A stretch of 64,000 nucleotides of DNA, from the NCBI RefSeq assembly GCF_954871325.1, contig NC_088777.1, forward strand, positions 19,941,366 to 20,005,365. Reading direction: 5' to 3'. Shown here one piece after another: positions 1 through 11,149 of the stretch. Positions within the stretch are counted from its first letter, which is position 1. Each line of letters starts with the position of its first letter. The notes beneath the pieces were generated by a model that was not told where the DNA came from, searched no databases, and saw nothing but the letters and a program-made list of their open reading frames with translations. The translations under genes were made by a program, and so were the position numbers. This DNA is from Gordionus sp. m RMFG-2023. Its lineage: Eukaryota; Nematomorpha; Gordioida; Chordodea; Parachordodidae.

Positions 1-319
1 ATTTCATATTGGCAGTGTCGGCTACCTAAGTTATTATGGAAAGATGTTTTTTAACAATTAAATTTATATTATCTCCTTATAGATGTAATTTGAGTGAGAC
101 GAATTTTGAAAATATATTAATTGTGCGGCTTAATAAAATTTTTTTATGTAATTGTTCATATTAAAACATTGATATTTATTTGTCATATTTATAAATTAAA
201 TGTTATTTTATAATGTGCAATTAATAAAAATGAAGGTTTTTTGTATGTTTTTTTATTTTAATTATGAAATAAAAAATTTTTTTTCCCTATACATAAATAG
301 AATGTAGGTTTGAATACAA

Positions 320-445
320 AAACGTTCAAACCGGTTTTTAGAGGTCAAACCGAACCGATATTTAGATTTTTACGAACCGAACCTGAACCGTTATTTTTAT
401 CAGAACCTGAACCCGAACCGATATTCGTTTCGGTTTGGATCCCTG
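320..445. mobile_element. hAT-type terminus (CAGGGATCC-ended), rest outside window
   Basis: A stretch rich in AACCGAACC and GAACCTGAACC motifs ends in TTTGGATCCCTG at 445. Read on the other strand this is a CAGGGATCCAAACCG tip, close to both tips of the element at 23,438-24,701. Only one end is seen, so the body may lie to the left of the window or be lost. The family assignment rests on the CAGGG tip and internal similarity only. Confidence 0.45.
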
Positions 446-1795
446 TACCTATTTTGATAAATAGTTACCGACTTTGAATTTACATAAAGTAGTTATCAAA
501 AATAATAGGCGTATCTAAGTCAATTCAAAATCCGATCGAAGGCCCGCAAATTTTTTTTTTAGCAATTTTTATATTTCTACCACAATTTTCATTCTCCTGC
601 TAAATACCAAATTTCTCCCGCAATTTAAATATGACCTGGTAACCCTGGTAATGTCTAAAGATCAATAAGTATAAACTGAGATAGGGTTTTAAAATAAATT
701 GCAATCAGGCAAAAAAATTGAATTTGCACAGTTCTACTCTACCTTGGGTAAACTAAGAAAAAATAAATCTCATTTACTAATCTTTTAAATCTTATTATAC
801 ATTTAAATTTAATTATAAATTAGTAGGCTTTATTATTTTTTTCTACATTAATCCCATTTTCTAACTAACCATTCAAATATTTGTTCAATAAGTTTATATA
901 TAGTTACTTAACCATCTTCAAAACTTTTTTTATTCAGTTAGTAATCCCCGGTAATTTAACTAACTTAATTACAAGTTGTAATTAAGTTAAAATTTTTTTA
1001 TAAATTACAAGTGTTTTATTTTAATTATTTTTGCAAAGAAAATAATTTTATATGGATAAGATAACATGTTTCATTAAATCATCATAACGAAGGGAGTGCC
1101 AGCGTTGCCTGTTTGTATATAGGAAAAAAAATGTTTTTTTTATTCTTTAACTTTAAAAAAATTCTTATTCTGTAAAAATACCCATCACCCTCCCCATAGT
1201 GGCGCCGCTATTTTATATATGAATAAAAATAATCGTAAGAGGAAAATAATTTCCCGGAAAAAAAAGAAAACATGATATATTTTATAGAAATAGATTATAA
1301 TTCAACGTTACAATTTCTGGGGAAAATCGAATAAATAATGTATGTGAAGGGTGGAACAATCGATTTCAGCATATTATAGGCCACAAAAAACCTAAGATAT
1401 GGGAACTAATTGAAAAGATGAGGATGGAAATAGCCGTCGACATGGACAATTACAGCACAAATTAATATATAAATATTTATATTTTAGGAGGCAGATTTTA
1501 TAATTTTTATTCGGATCATACTTAGGGTTGAACATCTGTCGGTTGCCGACTTAATTTATTAACCTATTTAATTAAAACCTATGATTGACCAAGACAAATA
1601 AAAGTCTAATAGTAAATTAATCAATTGTTTTAGTTAAAAAAGATATAGCTCAGCAATATATAATCAAAAATGATTATTTGAATAAAATAAGGATTCAAAA
1701 TTTAAATTTTGTATTATATTCAAATAATACCAATTAAAGTTATATAAAATATTATACAAATATAAATATAAAAAAATCAATTTCCATTATTTAAC
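446..1795. other. AT-rich intergenic stretch, no gene seen
   Basis: Long A/T runs and no reading frame of note on either strand. I could not assign any repeat family with confidence. The left limit of the Gypsy LTR candidate may fall inside this stretch. Confidence 0.5.
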
Positions 1796-2343
1796 ATTCT
1801 CCCTCTTCTGAGATGTGAGAGCTTATTGTTCAAATGGTCTGTAATTTTGGCTGTTTTCGTAGTAGCACCCATCATGCGTTATCGTTGGCTTTATTCTATC
1901 ACGTTGGTTTGTTAACATAGTTTTATAGTTGTGCTTAGATCTGTTTATGTTGGCTTGTCGTCGTGCTCTGTCGTTATCATTATCAATTTTCAAGATTATT
2001 ATTATCATCAATTATTATCATCAAGTAGTATGAATAATCGGAATAACGTATAGAATTTGGAATATTTGAATAATTAGATATCGGAATAATAAATCAACAA
2101 GATTGTTATATCATATCTTAATGATTAATTTATCTTTTGCGTTTTAGTGTTAATTTTTATATTTGACTTTTATATCTTAAGTAACATAATCTTTTAAATA
2201 ATTAGGTTTTGACTTAATACTTATTGGTCTCGTTATTGGTGTTACATTTACATTTTTATTTACGTCCACACTTCCTCCTTTAAAGAATTCTTAGGTTGAG
2301 AGTCGTGGTATATAAATGTATTATAGCATTCCAGTATCCTTGT
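1796..2343 (-). mobile_element. Ty3/Gypsy fossil: 3' end of pol, polypurine tract and LTR candidate
   Basis: On the minus strand a purine tract (AAAGGAGGAAG, 2,271-2,281) is followed by TGTGGACG, the usual order of polypurine tract then LTR start. The bases between the tract and 2,343 look like the far 3' end of the pol region that also flanks the other side of the giant hAT at 15.3 kb. The outer LTR limit is not defined because no second LTR was found. The element is broken; age cannot be estimated without the partner LTR. Confidence 0.5.
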
Positions 2344-2736
2344 TAGTGTTGTTAATCGACTAAATTTAGTCGACTAACACACGACTAACTAATAGTTTTA
2401 GTCGAAAAATTCGACTAAAAACTTTAGCAACTAAATTAGTCTATTAGTCGACTAAAACGACTAATATAGTCGACTAAAACGACTAACATAGTCGACTAAA
2501 ACGACTAATTTAGTCGACTAAAACGACTAATTTAGTCGACTAAAACGACTAATATAGTCGACTAAAACGACTAATATAGTCGACTAAAACGACTAATTTA
2601 GTCGACTAAAACGACTAATATAGTCGACTAAAACGACTAATATAGTCGACTAAAACGACTAATATAGTCGACTAAAACGACTAATTTAGTCGACTAAAAG
2701 AACTAATTAAGTGGACTAAAAGAACTAATTAAGTCG
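2344..2736. repeat. Palindromic TAGTCGACTA satellite, left tip of giant hAT 1
   Basis: About 16 to 18 head-to-tail copies of a 22-bp unit built from the palindrome TAGTCGACTA and the spacer AAACGACTAAT. Copies decay to the right where AAAGAACTAATTAAG variants appear. A shorter version of the same motif closes the other end of the element (15,120-15,263). The repeat is terminal, directly after TAGTGTTGTTAA. Confidence 0.9.
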
Positions 2737-2762
2737 ACTAAATTAAGTCATTTTTTTTCTCT

Positions 2763-4347
2763 TTAGCTTTCACCTTTTCTGGTGGTAAGCTCCTTCAACA
2801 TCTCTCTCCACTTTATGTTATTCATACAATCTCTTTTATCTATTTTATACTTCTTTATATTGGCTCTAACTTTATGGCCCCATTGAAGTTTTGGCCTTTC
2901 TCTTTTACGTTTGCCCATCACTTCCAAACTTTCAACTTTATTTCCTATGTAGTTCATAAGCCTTCTCATTGTGTGCCCATACCACCTAAGTCTGTTTACC
3001 ATTAACTTAGTCTTAATGGGCACTACCTTTAAACTATTTAGTATTCTTGTACTGCGCACCTTATCCTTTCTTGTTACCCCAGCAATCATCCTCAGCATTC
3101 TCATCTCCATAGTTTGTAGACTTCTCTCGTCTGATTCTTTGGTTGGCCATGTTTCCGAACTATATAGAATAGTTGGTTGTACCATGGAACTGTAGATTTT
3201 TCCCTTTAATTTGTGTGGGATTCTTTTGTCAAATAGCACTCCAGATAAAGATCTCCACTTTAACCACCCTTGATTAATCTTATTCTTTATCTCTTTTTCT
3301 ATTGTGCCTTTTGTTTGTATAGTGGAGCCCAAATATTTGCAGCTTTCAATTGCGGATATCTGCCAATCATTTATATCAATACTCTCCGTTTCATCTCCTC
3401 CTATCACCATATACTCCGTCTTTTCTCTATTTACTTTTAATCCGTGCGTTTCTAGGATATTTATCTAATTCACTAACCTTTCTTTCATTTCATTCTTGGA
3501 TTCGGCAAGTATCACAATATCATCTGCAAATATCATATTCCACGGGACTGTTTGAGGTATAGACTGTGCTAATACATCTATTACTGTAATGAAGAGAAGT
3601 GGGCTGAGAGCCGACCCTTGATGAACTCCTTCGGCTATTGTGAAGCCTGCTGAAGTACCTGTTGTGCTACGGACCATTGTTGTATGTCCCATATACATAT
3701 CCTGTATTATTCTTATATATTTTTCGGGAACTTTTTTGTGGCGTAGCGCCCACCAGATAAGTTTTCTTAGGATTCTATCGAAGGCCTTTTCTAGATCGAG
3801 AAAGACCATGTGTAGCTTTTTGTTCTTTTCCCTGTATTTTTCACTCATTTGCCTAATTGCATGGATAGCATCGGTTGTTGATCTTCCAGGCATAAAGCCA
3901 AACTGTGTCTCTCCCGAATATATCTCTTAATCTTTTTTCTATTATTTTTTCGTATAGTTTTAGACAGTGTGACATTAGTTTTATGCCCCTGTAATTTTGA
4001 CAATTGTGTGGATCCCCTTTATTTTTGAAGATAGGAACTAGATAGCTCTGCCTCCATTTTTGGGGAACCTCTTCATTTCCAAGTATTTTATTGTACAGAT
4101 TTGTGAGGAGATGTATTCCATCATCTCCTAGTGCTTTAAGGCTTTCTATTGGAATATCGTCTGGACCCCTAGCTTTGTTGTTTTTCATATGCTTGAGGCA
4201 TGTGATTATATCTTGTTCTGTTATAGGTTGTACAAGGTTTTGACAAGGGGAGTGTTCATCGAGATGCAATATGTGGGAATTAAAGTTGAGAAGCTCCTGA
4301 AAATATTCTTTCCATCTATTCATTATTTCTTTTTCCTTTATTATCAA
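2763..4347 (-). pseudogene. RTE reverse transcriptase region
   Basis: Three overlapping or adjacent frames cover the reverse transcriptase: 4,347-3,853, 3,893-3,465 and 3,410-2,763. The first carries the fingers motifs (KARGPDDIP, SYLVPIFKNKGD, NYRGIKLMSH). The second carries the palm: LDLEKAFDR, GVHQGSALSPLLF and the catalytic FADD box. The third is the thumb and C-terminal part with RMLRMIAG and RLRWYGH. A frame change near 3,870 and another break near 3,440 separate them. All expected polymerase motifs remain readable, so decay is modest. It would reverse-transcribe the element's own RNA at a nicked target. Confidence 0.9.
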
Positions 4348-4513
4348 TTTCCCATCTTTATTTTTGATTACTTTCGGAGCTCCGTTTATATCCCTAGAGT
4401 TCTTTTCTCGCTGTTTGGCTAATCTGTATATTTTATTTTGCCCTTCTTAGGTATGTAGATCTTAGTACATGTCATCGTATGCCATAGATTTGGCCCTAGC
4501 CACCGTTTTGTAG

Positions 4514-5684
4514 CTAATCTCTTGGATTTTTTGTATCTTGACTTGTCATCTGCATTTTTGGATTTGTACCATATTTTATAAAGGGCTTTTTTCTCTTGTA
4601 TAGTGGTTTGTACCTCTTGATTCCACCACCATATTCTTTGTGTGATTTGTTGCCTCCTCTTGTCAAACCTAGCGTCGATTTTGCAGTGTCTATTAATCTG
4701 GATGAAAGGTCTGTCCAGATTTTTTCACTGACTTGTGAGCAATTTATTGTTTCAATGTTTGCATTGATTGCAAAGGCATCTGTCATTGTTTTTAATTTGC
4801 CCCATTTGATGCATGGTTCCAGTTTTATCTTATTTTGAGTGGATTTATTTGAGATTTGTAAATCCATGATTAGTAGCTTGTGTTGCGCGGCGATATCTTC
4901 TCCTGGGATGACTTTGCAGTCTATTACATCTTTTAATCTTCTGCGAGAGATTAGCATGTAATCTATCTGTGTTTTCCTAGTACCACTTTCATATGTTATT
5001 AAATGACTGTCTTTTTTCCTATAGTAGGTGTTGGTTAAGGCAAGGTCGAAGTTGCGCAAATTGTACGTGCTCTCCTTCATCGTTTCTTTCTCCGTATCCA
5101 AAACCACCATGATGCCTTTTGTAGCTATCTCTTGCTTTCCCCACATGCGCATTTAAGTCACCACCAATTATGACTAGGTCATCCTTAGGGATTTCCATTA
5201 CAGCTTCATCAAGGATAGCTCTAAAGTCATCTTTCTCTTCTTCCTTGCAACCCGTTTGAGGAGCATATACTGATAGGATGTGTAGTATTGATTGACCAAT
5301 GCAGAGTTTTATCTTCATTAGTCTATCAGAGATCCTGTTGACTTCTACTACTGAAGAGAGGTCTTGGCTGAGGATGATGCCGACACCGTTCCTATTGCTA
5401 ACAAGTCCATTATAGTACAATTTATACCCATCTCCAATCATCAAAGTTTTCTGTCCTTTCCATTTCGTCTCTTGTATGCACGCTATATCAACTTTTCTCT
5501 TGTTCAACATTGATGCCAATTCTCTCGTCTTACCTTTAAGCGTCCCAATATTCAAACTTGCAAGTCTTGTCTTCTTTGCTTTGACCTTTACTTTATTTTT
5601 CACAGGATGGAGGTCTACACCCTGCGCGTCGCATGGAGGGAACGCCCTAGCTTTCATATTCATATTTTCATTTGTGTCCTTCAT
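4514..5684 (-). pseudogene. RTE apurinic/apyrimidinic-type endonuclease region
   Basis: The first frame (5,684-5,019) has the AP-endonuclease motifs in order: LNIGT near residue 45, QETKWKG near 71, SVYAPQ near 138 and GGDLNAHVG near 174. A frame change near 5,150 moves the reading to 5,152-4,514, which carries YESGTRKTQIDYMLISRR and the final catalytic His in AAQHKLL. Stops follow between 4,514 and 4,347 before the reverse transcriptase. The start at 5,684 is the first Met upstream of the domain and leaves an approx. 38-residue basic leader. The enzyme would nick target DNA to prime reverse transcription. Confidence 0.9.
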
Positions 5685-5807
5685 TTTGTTTATTGGACAG
5701 GTATCCTTAGCACCCGGCTGTCCAGGCCTGTCGGTGACCGGGGTGTCATCTCTAAGCTCCGAAATTCATCATACCATATGTCTTTACACATCAGTCATCG
5801 AAAGTTT

Positions 5808-5890
5808 TTATGGTTCTTACCAGGATTGAACCCGCGTCCTTGTTCATACTCGTGTTTCCAAGCCTACATCTTACCCACTAGGCCACCCCG
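5808..5890 (-). promoter_or_regulatory. tRNA-like 5' leader of the LINE with A and B boxes
   Basis: The minus strand from 5,890 reads GTCGGGGTGGCCTAGTGGG and later GGTTCAATCC (5,823-5,832). These match RNA polymerase III box A (5,874-5,885, six bases from the 5' end) and box B, spaced as in a tRNA gene. The 3' part does not close an acceptor stem, so this is not a functional tRNA. It is either a captured SINE/tRNA head or the family's internal promoter. Confidence 0.65.
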
Positions 5891-5906
5891 ACTAAATTAA
5901 GTCATT

Positions 5907-7490
5907 AAACATAACATAATCGTTATTTTTGATAAATTTTTTAGGTAAAAATATATGTTGTAAAGATGTAAAAATAAAATTTCAGTGAAGATGTAACATC
6001 ATAGAAAAATATTAATTGTTATTTTTGAAAAGTAAATACATAAAAATATATTTATTGTAAAAGTGTTAAAATAAAATTTCAGTGAAGATGTACCATAGAA
6101 GAGTGACAATTGTCATAATCGTTATTTTTGAATTTTTCAAAACTGATAGGTAAAAATATATATTGTAAAGATGTTAAAATAAAATTTCAGTGAAGATGTA
6201 CCATAGAAAGGTGACAATTGTCATAATAGTTATTTGTCAACTTTTTTGAATTTTTTTAAAACAAATAGGTAAAAATATATATTGTAAAGATGTTAAAATA
6301 AAATTTCAGTGAAGATGTACCATAGAAAGGTGACAATTGTCATATTCGTTATTTTTGAACTTTTTTGAATTTTTTTAAAGTAAATAGGTAAAAATATATA
6401 TTGTAAAAAATAAAATTTCAGTGAAGATATACCATAGAAAGGTGACAATTGTCATAATCGTTATTTTTGAACTTTTTTATTATTTTTTAAAGTAAATAGG
6501 TAAAAATATATATTGTAAAGATGTTAAAATAAAATTTCAGTGAAGATGTACCATAGAAAAGTGACAATTGTCATAATCGTTATTTGTGAACTTTTTTGAA
6601 ATTTTTTAAAACAAATAGGTAAAAATATATATTGTAAAGATGTTAAAATAAAATTTCAGTGAAGATGTACCATAGAAAGGTGACAATTGTCATAATCGTT
6701 ATTTTTGAACTTTTTTTAAAGTAAATAGGTAAAAATATATATTGTAAAGATGTTAAAATAAAATTTCAGTGAAGATGTACCATAGAAAAGTGACAATTGT
6801 CATAATCGTTATTTGTGAACTTTTTTGAATTTTTTTAAAACAAATAGGTAAAAATATATATTGTAAAGATGTTAAAATAAAATTCAGTGAAGATGTACCA
6901 TAGAAAGATGATAATTGTCATAATCGTTATTTTTGAATTTTTTTAAAGTAAATAGGTAAAAATATATATTGTAAAGATGTTAAAATAAAATTTCAGTGAA
7001 GATGTACCAGAGAAAAGTGATAATCGTCATAATCATTATTTTTTAACTTTTTTGAATTTTTTCAAAGCAAATAGGTAAAAACATATATTGTAAAGATGTT
7101 AAAATAAAATTTCAGTGAAGATGTACCATAGAAAAGTGACAATTGTCATAATCGTTATTTGTGAACTTTTTTGAATTTTTTTAAAACAAATAGGTAAAAA
7201 TATATATTGTAAAGATGTTAAAATAAAATTTCCGTGAAGATGTACCATAGAAAGGTGACAATTGTCATAATCGTTATTTTTGAACTTTTTTGAAATTTTT
7301 TAAAAGAAATAGGTAAAAATATATATTGTAAAGATGTTAAAATAAAATTTCAGTGAAGATGTACCATAGAAAGGTGACAATTGTCATAATCGTTATTTTT
7401 GAACTTTTTTGAATTTTTTTAAAGTAAATAGGTAAAAATATATATTGTAAATATGTTAAAATAAAATTTTAGTGAAGATGTACCATAATA
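5907..7490. repeat. Tandem array, unit of about 115 bp, left arm of giant hAT 1
   Basis: About 13 copies of a unit that contains AGGTAAAAATATATATTG, then TTTCAGTGAAGATGTACC, then the dyad GTGACAATTGTCATAATCG and a T-rich run. The dyad core GACAATTGTC is a perfect 10-bp palindrome. Copies differ mainly in the T-rich spacer. The right arm (14,286-15,090) is the inverted counterpart with fewer copies. Confidence 0.93.
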
Positions 7491-8375
7491 CCAATTTAGA
7501 TAAATGATAAAAATATTTTATTCAAAAATAGCGCACAGGTCGGGCTTCAGTCGACTCATGACTAATTAACCGGTTTGAATATGAGTCGTTTTGCCGGCCT
7601 CGGTCAACTATCTAGCAACAAAAGACATTGTGTTGTTAAAAAGACAGTTCACCCGACTCAGAGTCTCTAGACGTTATTCGTATTAGTTGATTAACTCAAG
7701 TCGACTCTTTTATAGTCAAAACAATTGGTCCCTTTATTTTAAACTCTTATCTATATAGGATAGACTGGGGTTATTCGAACCAATTTTTACAAAATTGGCA
7801 GCTCCTATGATTAGATACCTAAATCTATATTCTATAAAGGTGCCTTATAAAAAATCTTAAGATTATAATTATTTTTTTAAATTTTAATTTTTGTAAAAGT
7901 GATAATTTTGTTCAACAAGTCCCGATAGCAGGGTGAGGCAACCCACTTCAAGAGGCTTCTTAAACCATTGGTTTTTAGGCCATAAAATATTGAAATGCAT
8001 TTTTATTTATTAATAATGATATGTATTGAATAATTTTATTGTTCAAAATATGATATTACTTATAAATTGATGCTAATAAATAATATATAAAAATCGAAAC
8101 TTTATTTTTGCTAATTTAATAAACATTTTGGACATAAAAAAAATATGAATTAGAGATTAAGATTTCTAAGTATTCCCAAACCAATCTTACCCGGTCCCCA
8201 TTCCCTAAAGTTCTTAAATCAATTGGGTAGAAGAATTGCATTAAGGGCAGGGGTCAAAAACGAGTCCTTATCTCTTAAACAAAAAATCCAATTCGAAATT
8301 CTAAAAATGTTTCTTCGAAACCTCCCTTTCCCTCCTAGTTCAGCACCTATAATTTGCAAAATATTTTTTTTAGCG
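7491..8375. other. Interior of giant hAT 1, unassigned, with a stray element tip
   Basis: No reading frame of note. At 7,630-7,672 the sequence TGTGTTGTTAAAAAGAC followed by CACCCGACTCAGAGTC looks like another tip of the TAGTGTTGTTAA group. The remainder is AT-rich with a few GC-richer scraps (7,915-7,960, 8,180-8,360) that I could not classify. Confidence 0.4.
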
Positions 8376-8383
8376 GTTTAAAT

Positions 8384-9048
8384 CAGGGTTGTGCATTTGA
8401 CCGGTCAAATAAGTTTCTGTCAATTGACCGATATTTGACCGTTAAAATATGGTCAAATTCAAATATATGTTTTTTTAAGTTAATATTTATATTATTAATT
8501 TTTTAAATTTCATTGTCATTAAATAACTAACATTTAGCTATCCGTAACAGATTCTTGTTCTGATTCATATTCAATATTATTATTTTCTTTAATATTTTTT
8601 AATCAATTTTCCTAATGTCTTAGATCTTCAATCGATTTCTATTTTTATAAGAATATTAACCCAAATTGACCTATTTTCTTCAAAATAAGAAGTAGAACTA
8701 GGAATTATTAATTTCTTAATGTGGTGGGCAAAGTTTAATCTATTAACTTGAGGTCGGAATTGATTGTTTTTGGAAATTACTACTTTCCTAATTCGCTATA
8801 TTAAACATGCTGTTTTTGCTTTTGAAATTAATTATATCACTTAAAATATTTTGGTCATCACTATCTTGTAAATAGCTAATTCTAGAATTATATCACATAC
8901 TTCATTAAATTCACTACTAGTGAGATTCCCCTCTTGATATTGTTGACCCAAAAAATAAGCAAAAATTGTGATCAATTTGACCTTATTTAACCAGGTCAAA
9001 TACTCCTTTGGTTAAGTGACTGATCAATTGACCGACTTGCCAACCCTG
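8384..9048. mobile_element. Non-autonomous hAT (CAGGGTTG-ended), 665 bp
   Basis: Begins CAGGGTTGTGCATTTGACC and ends GCCAACCCTG, with an exact 8-bp duplication GTTTAAAT at 8,376-8,383 and 9,049-9,056. Sub-terminal GGTCAAATA and TGACC repeats occur at both ends. The minus strand of the middle may keep remnants of a hAT transposase, without an open frame. A shorter relative lies in PDS5 intron 15 (51,509-51,821). Confidence 0.85.
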
Positions 9049-9176
9049 GTTTAAATATTGATATAAATATCATAAATTGTTTCTCGTGAAATATAGATAT
9101 AGTATATAATATTTTTTTTTCTTTCGTTAATCATTATTTTTTTTGATTTTTTTGAAAGTAAATGGTAAATTTTTTC

Positions 9177-9332
9177 TTAAATTAAAATAAAAATACCCCC
9201 TCTCCCCCCCCCCCCACGTTTTGGTAAGAAATATAATTTTAAAAAAAAACAATGAATTTTACTTAAATTAAAATAAAAATACCCCCTCTCCCCCCCCCCC
9301 CCCGTTTTGGTAAAAAATATAATTTAAAAAAA
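9177..9332. repeat. 88-bp tandem duplication with poly-C tracts
   Basis: Two copies of a segment containing AAATTAAAATAAAAATACC, CCCTCTC, a run of 12 or more C and GTTTTGGTAA. The C runs differ in length between copies, as expected of slippage. No function suggested. Confidence 0.85.
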
Positions 9333-9586
9333 AACAAAACAAAGAATTTTATATGCCAAAAATAAAATTATTCCCCTCATTCCCTTTAGGTGCCAGCTAG
9401 GCGTTAACAAATTATAAGAATAAAAATAGATTAAGTTATTTATTTTTAAATTTTATAGAGTCTTATAAAAATAATTAAAATTGAAGGTAATATTTCGTTA
9501 ACAGATATTGATGATGGTGAGGATAATTTTAATTATTGATAATATAGATATAGATTCTCCCACAAATACACTCCACATAGAACTTG

Positions 9587-9885
9587 ATAATATTCATGAA
9601 GGTGCTAATATTCATACAGTTACTGCTTTATTAATGGCAGGTAAAATTAGTAAAAGAAAAATAGGGAGACCTTAAAATGAAACTCCTAAATTACAAAAAG
9701 GTTCTAGGTTATTTCAGGTAATATCATAAGTTAGATGATAATATAGGGCATTGGCCAGAAGCGTCCAAAACTCGAAAAAGGTGTAAACTATGTGTTAGCG
9801 TATATTCAAGGACTAAGTGTGAAAAATGTGAAATTTATTTATACTCTAACCAGAATAGAAATTGTTTCAAAACTTTTCATAATAA
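9587..9885 (+). pseudogene. piggyBac transposase C-terminal fragment
   Basis: Two adjacent frames: the first gives HTVTALLMAGK followed by KRKIGRP, the second NIGHWPEASKTRKRCKLC and then C-x2-C and CF..FH motifs (KCEKC, NCFKTFH). The pair CKLC, KCEKC, NCF and FH is the cysteine-rich C-terminal domain of piggyBac-type transposases. A stop and a frame change separate the two parts and the catalytic domain is missing. It lies inside giant hAT 1 and is a plain dead fragment. Confidence 0.75.
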
Positions 9886-10852
9886 ATACATATATATTTT
9901 TTTATACATGCAATTCGCTCAATGATGTCAAATTGTATCGTGATTTTTTTTTTACCTGTAAACTATGAAAAAAAAGTAGAAATCAAATTTGTTTTTTAGT
10001 TTTATTTTAAAAAGTCGAGCTTTAAAGGGTTAATTTAGAAATTAAATTTTTGATTAAATTATATTTGGTTGAATACAATTTTTAAAAAATGGAATTTTTA
10101 AGTTTTTTTCCAAAACTAAATTGATAGTAAGTATAAAGATACTGTAAGCACTGGATTACGTAGTAATTAACAAATATAAATTAAATGGTAAATTTTTTTA
10201 AAAAAATATTTTTTCAAAGGGAAAAGGCTAACATTTTAAACGTAATTTTAATTATTTTTATATCATTGAACTAAGAATTAAATTCTCTATCCAAAAATGC
10301 TTAGATTTTTTGGATTGTGATTTTAATTCTGAGTTCATTGATATAAAAATACTTAAAATTTCCTTGGATGATACTGTGTATTTTTTAAATGTTTTACGTT
10401 TTTGTTTTTACACCATTTAATAAATTCATTTGAAATAAATTGTGGACCATGGTTATACTCATTTTTCTAATCTATTTATTCAATTCTTACTTGAATCTTT
10501 AATTCTACCGATCTCGATCCATTATAAGTATGCATCAATTCCTACCAGAGTCATTTTGGGTCGATTTTTCGCCCAAAAATTAACTCAATAAGTACATTAA
10601 CAACATTAACTATACACAATATTTTATAGAATCAAAAGGCCGATAGTTTTCACATTGCAGTAGAAAATAGTTATGAAATCATAAACAATGAAGGAATCAA
10701 TATTCGTGGGTTTGACACAGATTCAGATGTAATATATTTCGATAGTATAAAATTTTAACAATTTTAAAAATATATAATATAATATATCCTTTTTTTTATA
10801 ATAACAATAAATCACAAATGATAAAATATATTTTTTATGTATAAATAACAGA

Positions 10853-10960
10853 GTTGTTAAAAGATACTTTTAAAATGGATCTAGATACAGATACATAGTC
10901 TCAAAAGTTATCTAGATACAGATACAGCGTCTAAAAAGTTATCAAGATACAGATACATTT
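10853..10960. mobile_element. Probable hAT tip with AGATACAGATAC repeats
   Basis: CAGAGTTGTTAAAAGATAC is followed by several copies of TCTAGATACAGATAC. The layout (tip, then short sub-terminal repeats, then a hAT gene 200 bp further in) suggests that this is the 3'-side terminus of the ZBED-like hAT whose gene occupies 11,150-13,303. I did not find the partner tip. Confidence 0.45.
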
Positions 10961-11149
10961 TTTATTATGATCTTATAGGTTTGCATAAACCTAAATTAAT
11001 ATTATATTGTGAAAATTCATGAAATGAGCTAAAAAATTTATTGACGCGATATAACATTTATCAGAATATAACTAAAATAATGATTTTAATATAATATATG
11101 AAAATATATGATTAAATAATTATAAATAATTATTAGATTTCAGTAATAA

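Larger units (their letters stand above)
2753..5890 (-). mobile_element. RTE-clade non-LTR retrotransposon (LINE), nearly full length, inactive
   Basis: A 3.14-kb element on the minus strand, flanked by an exact 16-bp target duplication, ACTAAATTAAGTCATT, at 2,737-2,752 and 5,891-5,906. Its 3' end is a short A run next to 2,753 and its 5' end at 5,890 begins GTCGGGGTGGCC. Order on the minus strand: tRNA-like leader, 5' UTR, apurinic-type endonuclease, reverse transcriptase. The protein most resembles the RTE/BovB type (the domain also found in craniofacial development protein 2). At least four frame breaks or stops split the single expected ORF. It lies in the satellite of giant hAT 1 and so is younger than that insertion. 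Confidence 0.92.

Noticed and set aside
1823-2011. A 62-codon minus-strand frame near the Gypsy LTR candidate
   Set aside because: Asn/Arg-rich with no family resemblance and lying in what is probably LTR sequence.
2971-4838. Plus-strand open frames opposite the LINE (for example 2,971-3,195, 3,640-3,930, 4,596-4,838)
   Set aside because: Shadows of the minus-strand endonuclease and reverse transcriptase; no family resemblance of their own.
5808-5890. A tRNA gene
   Set aside because: A and B boxes are present, but the 3' end does not pair with the GTCGGGG 5' end and it is fused to the LINE leader.
5907-7490. Regular repeats with spacers, superficially like a CRISPR array (also 14,286-15,090, 17,761-19,690, 27,871-29,760)
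   Set aside because: The 'spacers' are themselves repeated, the period is about 115-119 bp and the sequence is eukaryotic transposon arm; there are no cas genes.
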